A stretch of DNA of 59,608 nt, from the NCBI GenBank assembly GCA_024401275.1, contig JAKSLJ010000020.1, forward strand, positions 1 to 59,608, in the 5' to 3' direction. The notes beneath the pieces are model-generated. The model searched no databases, had not been told where the DNA came from, and saw only the letters and a program-made list of their open reading frames with translations. The translations under genes were made by a program, and so were the position numbers. Positions 26,022 to 34,195 of this stretch are shown piece after piece. Numbering within the stretch: the stretch's first letter is position 1; every line of letters starts with the position of its first letter. The stretch is from Bacteroidaceae bacterium. Lineage in GTDB: Bacteria > Bacteroidota > Bacteroidia > Bacteroidales > Bacteroidaceae.

Positions 26022-27848
26022 ATGAAAAATATAAAGAACAGCATAAAGAACATCGTTATGGCAGCGCTTCCTCTTTGGGGAATTGCAGGCGGTATGACAC
26101 TTGCGTCATGCGATGATTTCCTTGACAAGGCACCAGATGAGCGTATCGAGGCAGACAACATGACCGAGGACCAGATCAAGGCGTTCCTTGTTACAGCCTA
26201 TCCAACAGCGAACTACGCTTGGATTTGCGAGCTTTCGAGCGATAACTATATCGACAACAATGCTCCTCACAAGCCTTCTGGTGAGAATGATGATAAGGAT
26301 AAGTCAAAGAAACTTATCCACTACAATCTCAATCCTCAGGAGAAGATGGATGACGAGATCTTCGCTTTCGAGCCAGCGAAATCTTCAACTTCTTACGACT
26401 CTCCAACTGCCCTCTGGTCAGCTTATTATGAGTCTATCGCTCAGGTAAACCAGATTCTCGTTTCTATCGACAAGTATCTAGAGAAGCAGCCTGACCAGAA
26501 GAAGTCAGATGCAATTGTTGCTGCGATCGCAGAGTGTAAGCTCATCCGTGCTTACAACTATTTCTGCCTTGTAAACATATTCTCTCCTGCTTATCGTTCA
26601 GAGAGCCTTTCTTCTGACCCATTGGTAGCTATCGGTGTTCCATACATTAACCAGCCAGAGGACAAGGTGATGGTACAGTACGATCGTGGTAATGTTGCAG
26701 ACATTTATAAGAAGATAGAGAAGGACCTTGAGGAAGGTCTCAAGGACATCTCTGACATCAATATGAATAAGCCAAAGTGGCGCTTCACTCCAGCTGCCGC
26801 TCACGCTTTCGCAGCTCGCTTCTACCTCTTCAAGCACGACTGGAAGAAGGTTGTAGAACATGCTGACGCAGTTCTCGGCACAGACTATTCTGCACTTCCT
26901 GACCACCTTATGACTTACACAGTCTTCGAGGGCGCTACAAGCGGTCAGGACTATGTTACAAACTGGCAGCATCCAAACCTTGCCAACAACATCATGCTCC
27001 TCGCTACTTCAAACAGTCTGCTCGGTCGCCGTGCTGCAGGTAAGCGTTACGGCTTCACTTCTACTCCGCTTACAGAGGTTTGGCAGCACTGGGGACCAAT
27101 CAACTCTGTATATCCATTCCCTACACTCTTCTCTTGCGGTGCTACTTACTACCGTGGCGAGTCTGACTATGGCTTCTTCCAGATGAAGGTTAACGAGGAA
27201 TTCGAATATACTGACAAGGTTGCTGGTATCGGTTATGTTCACCACATCCGTCCTGAGTTCACTGGTAACAAGCTCCTCCTTGAGCGTGCTGAGGCAAAGC
27301 TCATGCTTGGTGACCTCCAGGGATGCTCTGCTGACCTTTGCGCTTGGAGCGACACTCGTCTGACTCTTCCTAAGGATGCTTACGCAGCATACGTTGAGAC
27401 AGGTAAGCTCAAGCCTCTTACAGATGCACTTCTCGTAAACTTCTACAAGAATCCGAATAACTACAACTGCTTCACAGCTGAGCAGTGGAACACTTGGATG
27501 CAGTCAGTATCTAATGAGTTCACTCCTATCTCAGAGGAGATGCTCCCATACATGAACTGCTTGAACTACTCTCGTCGTTACGAGAACCTTCAGGAAGGTT
27601 ACCGTTTCCTCGACATCAAGCGTTGGGGTATGGAGATTACCCACGTTATCTCTGACGGTCTGGGTGGCACTTACTCTGTAACTCTTACTTCTCTCGACCC
27701 ACGTAAGGCTATCGAGGTTCCTCATCAGTGTCTTGCAGCAGGTCTCGGTTCTTCTATCGCTAGAAAGCCAGCTGAATCTGCATTCTCTGGTGGAACAGCA
27801 GGTGTGAAGGCATGGAAGCCTGTTATCGTTGACAAACCAGCTGAGTAA
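26022..27848 (+). CDS. SusD/RagB-family nutrient-binding lipoprotein
   Basis: The 608-residue partner of SusC forms the lid of the transporter at the cell surface. A lipoprotein signal ends in the lipobox LASC, followed by DDFLDKAPDE, the classic SusD mature start. Tetratricopeptide-like helices follow (ECKLIRAYNYFCLVNIF; AAAHAFAARFYLFKHDWKKVVEHADAVL), and the C-terminal part has YENLQEGYRFLDIKRWGM. It starts 40 bp after susC. The substrate cannot be read from the sequence; its association with a metallohydrolase is a hint. Confidence 0.94.
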   Translation: MKNIKNSIKNIVMAALPLWGIAGGMTLASCDDFLDKAPDERIEADNMTEDQIKAFLVTAYPTANYAWICELSSDNYIDNNAPHKPSGENDDKDKSKKLIHYNLNPQEKMDDEIFAFEPAKSSTSYDSPTALWSAYYESIAQVNQILVSIDKYLEKQPDQKKSDAIVAAIAECKLIRAYNYFCLVNIFSPAYRSESLSSDPLVAIGVPYINQPEDKVMVQYDRGNVADIYKKIEKDLEEGLKDISDINMNKPKWRFTPAAAHAFAARFYLFKHDWKKVVEHADAVLGTDYSALPDHLMTYTVFEGATSGQDYVTNWQHPNLANNIMLLATSNSLLGRRAAGKRYGFTSTPLTEVWQHWGPINSVYPFPTLFSCGATYYRGESDYGFFQMKVNEEFEYTDKVAGIGYVHHIRPEFTGNKLLLERAEAKLMLGDLQGCSADLCAWSDTRLTLPKDAYAAYVETGKLKPLTDALLVNFYKNPNNYNCFTAEQWNTWMQSVSNEFTPISEEMLPYMNCLNYSRRYENLQEGYRFLDIKRWGMEITHVISDGLGGTYSVTLTSLDPRKAIEVPHQCLAAGLGSSIARKPAESAFSGGTAGVKAWKPVIVDKPAE

Positions 27849-27868
27849 TAACAAAAATCTGAACAGAC

Positions 27869-29149
27869 ATGAAAAAGATATTCAATATATTCCTTTTTGC
27901 TGCAGCGGCAACACTTGGCCTTGGCTCGTGTGCTGACGATAAGATTTCAGGCGAGAGCATCTTCGACATCCGTCCTGACCTTATCGACAAGACACAGTTC
28001 TCTGCGCCGCTCGATTCTTTCTGCAAGAAGAATTTCCTCCAGACATACAATGTCGATTTCAAGTATAAGATGCAGGACATCTCTTCTTCTGTTGACAAGA
28101 ACCTCACTCCAGCTTCTTACGACAAGTGCGAAGAGATGGCTGTGCTCATCAAGTACCTCTGGTATGATGTCTATCAGCAGAATGTTGGTGGCTCTGCCGC
28201 TGACGGCTATGAGTTCCTCAAGCAGAACTCTCCACGCATCATCCACCTTATCGGTTCAAAGAACATGAACCCTGTACAGGGAACAGAAATCCTCGGTACA
28301 TCAGAAGGTGGTATCAAGGTAACGCTCTATCGTTCAAACACTCTCGACATCAGCGACCTTGATTATTGCAACAGATACTTCTTCAAGACTATGCACCACG
28401 AGTTCGGCCACGTGCTCCACTCTCGTCATGTTGTGCCTCTTGAGTATCGTCAGCTTTCTTCTGGTTTCTACGATGCCCTCGGTTGGCAGGAAACTTGCGA
28501 CTCTGTTGCTCTTGGCGACGGCTTCATCTCTCAGTATTCTCGTAACAACTACAACGACGACTTCGTGGAGATGCTTGCAAACTACGTGACAATGACTCCA
28601 AAGGTTTGGGAAGATCATCTTGCAAAGGCTGCTTTCCAGTGGGAAGAGGTCACTTATGACAGAGACTCTCACGGCTGGCAGCAGTTTGATAAGATTCGTG
28701 CCAAGTACAATCGTGAAGGTGGTGACATTGACTCTATCGGTTACATCAAGTCACAGACAGACACAAAGCTTACCATTGTTCGTAAGATCATTAAGCGTAC
28801 TGTTACAGAAGAGAAGAATGACTATGCTTATGCTCTTCCTGATGATGAAGGCAACATCCAGTATGTATTCAAGGAGGAAGGCAAGACTGGTACAGAGCTT
28901 ATCCTTAAGAAGCTCTCTCTTTTGAGAGAATGGATGCAGGAGCATTATAATGTAGATATTGATAAGCTCCGCAAGGCAGTTCTCACTCGTTCTTATGTTA
29001 TGGACGAAAACGGTGAAATCGTTTACCAGAATGGTGTTCCAGTCAACAGAATCGTCCAGCCATACGGCGGTAAGGCAACTCTCCTTGAGTATCTCGTTGA
29101 CAAGATGAGAAACTACGAGACAGTGGAAACTTTCGATTTTATTAAGTAA
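27869..29149 (+). CDS. Zinc metallohydrolase lipoprotein associated with SusC/D (HExxH)
   Basis: The 426-residue lipoprotein (lipobox LGSC, Cys21) has the zinc-binding motif HHEFGHVLH with HExxH at 177-181. A further acidic segment, NDDFVEMLANYV, probably supplies the third ligand. This matches the family of substrate-import-associated zinc metallohydrolases encoded beside SusC/SusD pairs. The fold suggests a surface peptidase that trims a protein or peptide for import. No carbohydrate-active enzyme is in the operon, favouring a proteinaceous or amino-sugar-peptide ligand; this is an inference. It begins 20 bp after susD. Confidence 0.88.
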   Translation: MKKIFNIFLFAAAATLGLGSCADDKISGESIFDIRPDLIDKTQFSAPLDSFCKKNFLQTYNVDFKYKMQDISSSVDKNLTPASYDKCEEMAVLIKYLWYDVYQQNVGGSAADGYEFLKQNSPRIIHLIGSKNMNPVQGTEILGTSEGGIKVTLYRSNTLDISDLDYCNRYFFKTMHHEFGHVLHSRHVVPLEYRQLSSGFYDALGWQETCDSVALGDGFISQYSRNNYNDDFVEMLANYVTMTPKVWEDHLAKAAFQWEEVTYDRDSHGWQQFDKIRAKYNREGGDIDSIGYIKSQTDTKLTIVRKIIKRTVTEEKNDYAYALPDDEGNIQYVFKEEGKTGTELILKKLSLLREWMQEHYNVDIDKLRKAVLTRSYVMDENGEIVYQNGVPVNRIVQPYGGKATLLEYLVDKMRNYETVETFDFIK

Positions 29150-29170
29150 CGCTCTAAAGAAACTGAAACA

Positions 29171-30526
29171 ATGAAGAAAATATTTTCAACACTCTTGATT
29201 TCTGCTGCAGCTGCTTCTTTCACAGCATGTAGCACCATTGAAGACGACTTCATCTTCGACAAGTCGGCAGCAGAGCGTCTTAACGAAGCTACTGATAAAT
29301 ATTCAAATCTCCTTACCAAGGCTCCTTACGGCTGGGCTTTCGAGTATTATCCAACGGGCGATGCTGATGACGGCGCATTGCTCTACGCTTTGAAGTTCTC
29401 TAAGGACGGCACAGTTACTGTAGCCGGTGATCCTTATCAGGAACATAATGTCTTGAACGAGTCTTCACTTTGGGACATTATCCTTGACCAGGGTCCAGTG
29501 CTTTCTTTCAGCACATACAATAACCTTATCCACATGTGGTCAGACCCTCTCAACGATGGTGAAGGTTACATGGGCGACTATGAGTTCTCTTTCGTTTACG
29601 ATGAGAACGAAGACCCAGAGAAGGTTGTCATGCTTCGCGGAAAGAAGCGTGGTCTCAAGAGCCGTCTCAAGATGATTGATGAGAATGTTACTCCTGAAGA
29701 GTATCTCCTTGATGTTGATGGCAAGATGCAGCAGATCTTCCCTCCAAGCATGAAGAACTATGCTCTTCTTAACATCGGAGAGGACGTCTATCGTCTTGAC
29801 GGCATGAGCACAATGGTTCCTGAATATTACCCATTCGGCACAGACCCAATCTTCTTCGGCCAGCCAAACTCATACCTTCTTGCCAAGTATGACGGAAAGT
29901 ACGAGATGCGTTACAACTATGACTTCTATAACAGCGACTCTACTCTCGTTGAGAAAAACTTCATCTTTGATGCTGAGAAGCAGGAGTTTGTCGGTGTGAA
30001 CGGTAATGCCCGTATCACTCCTCCTGTAAGTCATTCCCTTCTTTGTGATGGTCTTCTTGCTGGTGATATTACTGGTGCCAGACTTCTTAAGAGCTGCGAT
30101 ATGAGTGATTCTTTCAAGGCTCTTTGGACTGCTGCTGAGAATGCACTCAAGTCAAAGAACTACACTCTCAATGAGTCTGTACTCTCTATTGAAAAGGCTG
30201 ATGACACAGGTAATTGCACTATTACCCTCAAGTATAAGCCTCGTACTGGTACAGCAGTAACCCTCTATTACCTTTATAATATCTCAAAGGCAGATGACAA
30301 GGTTACTCTCTCTTATGTAGGTCCTTACAATACAGGTGCTGCGAACATGCTCACAAACATACCTGACTGCGAGAAATACATCAAGGCATTTGCAGGAACC
30401 TATACAATCTCTAATCCTTCAGAGTATAAGTTTGATGTTGCCGGTCTGAAGTTCACTAGTGTTGACGATGCAAGCAAGTCGTTCGTTATGAACATCACTT
30501 TCCCAGCAGAGGCAGCTAAGAACTAA
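29171..30526 (+). CDS. DUF4302 family lipoprotein
   Basis: The 451-residue lipoprotein (lipobox FTAC, Cys20) begins with the DUF4302 signature region, ERLNEATDKYSNLLTKAP then YGWAFEYYPTGDADDGALLY. These proteins occur in SusC/SusD loci that carry the HExxH lipoprotein. A surface-exposed ligand-binding or accessory role is likely, but the function is unknown. It begins 21 bp after the metallohydrolase. Confidence 0.85.
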   Translation: MKKIFSTLLISAAAASFTACSTIEDDFIFDKSAAERLNEATDKYSNLLTKAPYGWAFEYYPTGDADDGALLYALKFSKDGTVTVAGDPYQEHNVLNESSLWDIILDQGPVLSFSTYNNLIHMWSDPLNDGEGYMGDYEFSFVYDENEDPEKVVMLRGKKRGLKSRLKMIDENVTPEEYLLDVDGKMQQIFPPSMKNYALLNIGEDVYRLDGMSTMVPEYYPFGTDPIFFGQPNSYLLAKYDGKYEMRYNYDFYNSDSTLVEKNFIFDAEKQEFVGVNGNARITPPVSHSLLCDGLLAGDITGARLLKSCDMSDSFKALWTAAENALKSKNYTLNESVLSIEKADDTGNCTITLKYKPRTGTAVTLYYLYNISKADDKVTLSYVGPYNTGAANMLTNIPDCEKYIKAFAGTYTISNPSEYKFDVAGLKFTSVDDASKSFVMNITFPAEAAKN

Positions 30527-30577
30527 TCTGAAACATAAAAAAATAAATCAATATTTGTTTAATCAAAATTATTAATT

Positions 30578-32284
30578 ATGAGAAAACTTTTACTTCTCGC
30601 TGCTGTTGCCCTCACAGGCTTGACAGCAAATGCTCAGCTTCTTAAAAATGAAGCTGTGGCAAAGACAGCTAAGATGCCAATGGCTCAGCTGGCTCCTAAG
30701 GCTGCTACCGCGCAGAAAGTTGATGCGGCAAATAAGAATGTCATCAAGAAATCACCGAGCACAGGTCTCTGGTATCAGATTGAGGAAGGTGTTCCTTTCT
30801 ACGGATGGGATAAGGATGGACGTGGCTACTATGCTGCTTTTGTCGTTGTTCCTGCATTCACAGAGTTTACAGCAAAGAACAAGGCTGCAAAACCAACAGA
30901 AACTAAATGGTTCATCAATAATACTGACTTCACAGAGTATGCAGAACCAAACGGAGACTTGACTCTTGATGTTGAGGCAGGCTATTATATGCCTACATAT
31001 ACACTCACTTCTGCTGATGGCTCAGACGCTTTCAATTACGCAGAGCTGATAGAGGCAGATCCTAATGGAAAGCAGAATGCTTACTTCCGTCCTCAGTATG
31101 AAATCGCTCCTCTTACATTCATGGATCCACATGCTGTAGATACATATTATGGTACTGGTTATCTTTCAAGTAAGTATATCTTTGGTACAGGTACAGTTGC
31201 TAATAATGGCGCTACTTATGTTAGCTATGGTTACGCACAGGAGTTTGCAAAACCAAAGTCTCCTATGTATGTAGAGGATGTCTTTGTTCAGGCACTTACT
31301 TATGGCAATAACCCACTTCCTGCAGGTGAGGAGCTTAAGATGTTTATTGTTGATGCTGATGGTACAGAATTGGCTGCTCTTACTTGCAAGCCTGAGGATC
31401 TTACTATTGAAGAGAAGACTTCATATGGTTTCGCTCCTGTCACAGCAGTGTTTGCTAATAAGGTAGTAGATGAGCTTACTGGTGAAGAAGTTCCAGTTCC
31501 TTTTGTTCTTGATAAGGCATTCTCTGTATATATAATGTACAGTCCAAATAGCAATATCGGTTTCTATGGTTCTGCTAACGCTAATGGTCTGTTCCCTACA
31601 GGTCCTGGTCTCAACCTCTGTTTCAATGCAGCTGATGAGACTGATGAGGCTGCTTACTATGTGAATTTCGGACAGGGTTCTCCTATGTATGCTTCTGCAC
31701 CAATCACATTTAATGCTTTGTTTGACAAGGTTGTTGTTTGGGAAACTGCTGCTGCAGGTGATGAAGACCTCACAGATTTCAACGTGCTAAAGGTTTCTGC
31801 TGATGCAAAGACTGTTGAAAACGCAGGTTACCCTGACTTTGAAGGTGTTATGGCTAACACTGCATGCCCATGGTATGATGAGGAAGGTAATGAGAATTAC
31901 TATCTTGACGTAGCAGAAAATGTAGAGTTCCCAGAATGGATTCTTGGTTATCTCGTAGATAACTCTGGATGGGAAGCAGACGAGAATTTTGATCCAAGCG
32001 TAGCAATGTCTCTTGAGTGCGATCCACTTCCTGCAGGTGTAGAAGGTCGCGGTTGCAAGCTTTATGTCGTAGGTCGTGGCTTCACTTCAGAGGCTCCTAT
32101 CTATGTTCTCCAGGGCAAGTACACTAAGGAACAGTGCGATAAGGATGAGGAATCTGCAGGCATCAAGAACACTACAGTTGCTAAGGTTTCTAATAAGGGC
32201 ACTTACAACCTCGCTGGTCAGCGTGTGAACAAGGAGTTCAAGGGTATCGCTATCCAGAACGGCAAGAAGGTTATCAAGAAGTAA
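30578..32284 (+). CDS. Exported protein of unknown function with Prevotella C-terminal tail
   Basis: The 568-residue protein has a signal peptide (LAAVALTGLTANAQ) and an Ala/Lys-rich N-terminal segment (about 20-65). The body is beta-rich with repeated aromatic/Gly segments, ending in GTYNLAGQRVN and IQNGKKVIKK, the same kind of tail as the surface protein at 17667. I recognise no named domain. It is the last gene of the SusC/SusD operon, 51 bp after DUF4302, so it probably supports the same uptake function. Confidence 0.8.
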   Translation: MRKLLLLAAVALTGLTANAQLLKNEAVAKTAKMPMAQLAPKAATAQKVDAANKNVIKKSPSTGLWYQIEEGVPFYGWDKDGRGYYAAFVVVPAFTEFTAKNKAAKPTETKWFINNTDFTEYAEPNGDLTLDVEAGYYMPTYTLTSADGSDAFNYAELIEADPNGKQNAYFRPQYEIAPLTFMDPHAVDTYYGTGYLSSKYIFGTGTVANNGATYVSYGYAQEFAKPKSPMYVEDVFVQALTYGNNPLPAGEELKMFIVDADGTELAALTCKPEDLTIEEKTSYGFAPVTAVFANKVVDELTGEEVPVPFVLDKAFSVYIMYSPNSNIGFYGSANANGLFPTGPGLNLCFNAADETDEAAYYVNFGQGSPMYASAPITFNALFDKVVVWETAAAGDEDLTDFNVLKVSADAKTVENAGYPDFEGVMANTACPWYDEEGNENYYLDVAENVEFPEWILGYLVDNSGWEADENFDPSVAMSLECDPLPAGVEGRGCKLYVVGRGFTSEAPIYVLQGKYTKEQCDKDEESAGIKNTTVAKVSNKGTYNLAGQRVNKEFKGIAIQNGKKVIKK

Positions 32285-32357
32285 GAGCAATAACAAGCTT
32301 GCTTGATTATTGCCTTACGAGGATAGGCTCGGCAAAGCCAAGGTTATCAAGAAGTAA
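32267..32357. repeat. Duplicated 18-bp gene end with a hairpin between the copies
   Basis: AAGGTTATCAAGAAGTAA, the last five codons and stop of the preceding gene, recurs 73 bp downstream (32340-32357). Between them GCAATAACAAGC and GCTTGATTATTGC (32287-32312) form a hairpin that could end transcription. Confidence 0.75.
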
Positions 32358-32370
32358 TATACCCTCTAAG

Positions 32371-32414
32371 ACCTCCCCCGCCCCCTCCACAGGGAGGGGA
32401 GAAGGGAGGCTTTT
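32371..32414. repeat. GC-rich palindromic repeat
   Basis: ACCTCCCCCGCCCCCTCCAC, then AGGGAGGGGAGAAGGGAGGC and TTTT. A member of the family seen in kdsA and rnr; here intergenic, where it could also act as a terminator. Confidence 0.8.
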
Positions 32415-32431
32415 AGAAAGCACAATTATAA

Positions 32432-32503
32432 TGTAGGGCGAAGATTTCTGAGCCGCGATTCAGGTTAATTTCCCGCAATCGGCTCGGAAATCCTCGCCCT
32501 ACA
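32432..32503. repeat. 72-bp hairpin element, copy 1
   Basis: The arms TGTAGGGCGA...GAGCCG and CGGCTCGG...CGCCCTACA are complementary (two mismatches in this copy). The loop is CGATTCAGG..CCCGCAAT. It differs from copy 2 at three positions. No obvious target-site duplication is visible. Confidence 0.9.
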
Positions 32504-32535
32504 ATTTTATTATATAACCCACAAAAAATAAAACT

Positions 32536-33801
32536 ATGCTAGCACTATCTCCTATATTGGTATTCCTCTTGGTCTATCTCTCCTCGTCAATCCTTGCTGG
32601 AGACTTTTATGCCATGCCTATCACGGTTGCTTTCGTTGTAGCAGCCGCATATTCGCTGATGCTTATTCGCGGAAAGAAGATGGACGAGCGAATAGAAATA
32701 TTCTCGCAGGGAGCCATGCACAGCACAACGATGCTGATGATTTGGATATTCGTCCTTGCCGGAGCATTCGCCCAAACAGCGAAGGCAATGGGAGCAATAG
32801 ACTCGCTGGTTGGTATGTTGCTGCAGATACTTCCAAGTCAGGCTGTACCTGTCAGCATGTTCATTGCAGCCTGTCTGGTAAGCATGAGCGTGGGGACGAG
32901 CGTAGGAACGATAGTTACGCTGGTGCCGATAGCAACCGGACTTGGGGAAAGTATTGGAATGCCGACAGGAGTGATGACGGCAATAATCGTTGGTGGTGCT
33001 TATTTCGGCGACAATCTTTCGTTTATATCAGATACCACCATCATAGCCACAACCTCTCAAGGCTGCAAACTGAATGACAAGTTCAAGGCGAACATCTACA
33101 TAGCTATGCCGGCAGCCATTTTGTGCTGTGTGCTTTATTTCTTCATTGGAATGGACTATGACTCTGCGGAGCATGTGCCTACCGTGGAATGGCTTACCAT
33201 CATACCTTATATGCTAGTAATCATTATGGCTATTTGCGGAGTGAATGTAATGCTCGTTCTCTCTCTTGGCATCGTCGCTTCGTTTGCTGTTGCCATGATA
33301 ACAGGTTCTCTCTCTTTCATGGATTGGGGCAAGTCGGCTGGCGAAGGCATTCTCGGAATGGGCGAACTGATTATCGTTGTACTCCTTGCAAGTGGCATAA
33401 TGGGAGTGATAAAGTATCTTGGTGGCATCAAGTGCATCGTAGAGAATATGCTCAGCAAGGTTTCTACAAAGCGAGGTGGAGAGTATGCCATGATGCTTTT
33501 TATTTGGCTTGTCAATCTCTGTACGGCAAACAACACGATCACTCTTATCACGACATCCGACATTATTCGTCAGGTGTCAGAGCGACTGCATATTGATCCT
33601 CGTCGTGCGGCATCGGTCATGGACACCTCTTCATGCATTATACAAGGTGTTCTTCCTTACGGTGCGCAGATGCTGATGGCTGCCGCCCTCGTCAAGATCA
33701 GTCCGCTTGAGATTCTTCCACATCTATATTATGTGTTTGTGTTGGCAGTAATGCTTATCCTCGCCATCGCTTTCCAATATCCACGAAAATATACAGATTA
33801 A
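32536..33801 (+). CDS. NhaC-family Na+/H+ antiporter
   Basis: The 421-residue protein has about ten to twelve membrane segments. The conserved core VGGAYFGDNLSFISDTTIIA matches the NhaC/ion-transporter superfamily motif in which the Asp residues bind the cation; a second conserved stretch is LCTANNTITLITTSDI. The role is sodium or proton exchange, or exchange of an organic anion, across the inner membrane. It is a single gene between two 72-bp hairpins; I see no clear promoter in the 30 bp after the first. Confidence 0.85.
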   Translation: MLALSPILVFLLVYLSSSILAGDFYAMPITVAFVVAAAYSLMLIRGKKMDERIEIFSQGAMHSTTMLMIWIFVLAGAFAQTAKAMGAIDSLVGMLLQILPSQAVPVSMFIAACLVSMSVGTSVGTIVTLVPIATGLGESIGMPTGVMTAIIVGGAYFGDNLSFISDTTIIATTSQGCKLNDKFKANIYIAMPAAILCCVLYFFIGMDYDSAEHVPTVEWLTIIPYMLVIIMAICGVNVMLVLSLGIVASFAVAMITGSLSFMDWGKSAGEGILGMGELIIVVLLASGIMGVIKYLGGIKCIVENMLSKVSTKRGGEYAMMLFIWLVNLCTANNTITLITTSDIIRQVSERLHIDPRRAASVMDTSSCIIQGVLPYGAQMLMAAALVKISPLEILPHLYYVFVLAVMLILAIAFQYPRKYTD

Positions 33802-33814
33802 AAGCCCCTCCCCC

Positions 33815-34078
33815 TTGGTAATAATAAACGTCCGCCTTGGTAATAATAAACGTCCGCCTTGGTGGAAAGAAATGTCCGCCTTGGTGAGACGAGTGATTTT
33901 CTTATAAGAAAGTAAAATTTTTCTTATAAGAAAACATATTTTTTCTAGTAAGAAATTGAAACTTTTCTTATAAGAAAATGGTACGTCCGGCAGGGCGGGA
34001 CGAATTGTCCGGCGGGGCGGGACGAATTGTCCGCCCGAGTGGGACGAATTGTCCGCCCGAGTGGGACGAATTGATTCA
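33815..34078. repeat. 264-bp array with 22-bp period and three sub-blocks
   Basis: Block 1 (33815-33880): three units of TTGGTnATAATAAACGTCCG type. Block 2 (33881-33990): units centred on the palindrome TTTCTTATAAGAAA at about 33904, 33926, 33948 (degenerate) and 33970, exactly 22 bp apart. Block 3 (33985-34072): four units GTCCGSC..GGGACGAATT. The AT-rich block divides otherwise related GTCCGCC units. No unique spacers are present. Confidence 0.85.
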
Positions 34079-34093
34079 ACGTTATCTACAAGA

Positions 34094-34165
34094 TGTAGGG
34101 CGAGGATTTCCGAGCCGCGATTCAGGATAATTTCCCGCAATCGGCTCGGAAATCCTCGCCCTACA
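34094..34165. repeat. 72-bp hairpin element, copy 2
   Basis: The arms GTAGGGCGAGGATTTCCGAG(CCG) and its exact complement at 34142-34164 pair over 23 bp. Same orientation as copy 1; the two flank nhaC. The T-run after it could make it a terminator. Confidence 0.9.
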
Positions 34166-34195
34166 TTTTTGCTAAGGCTACATTTTTTGCTAAGA

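Noticed and set aside
33815-34078. Possible CRISPR array
   Set aside because: Units are contiguous with no unique spacers and no cas genes are nearby.
33724-34140. Minus-strand open frame over the 22-bp array
   Set aside because: Its peptide is just the repeat translated (FSYKK, PPRRT units); no start context.
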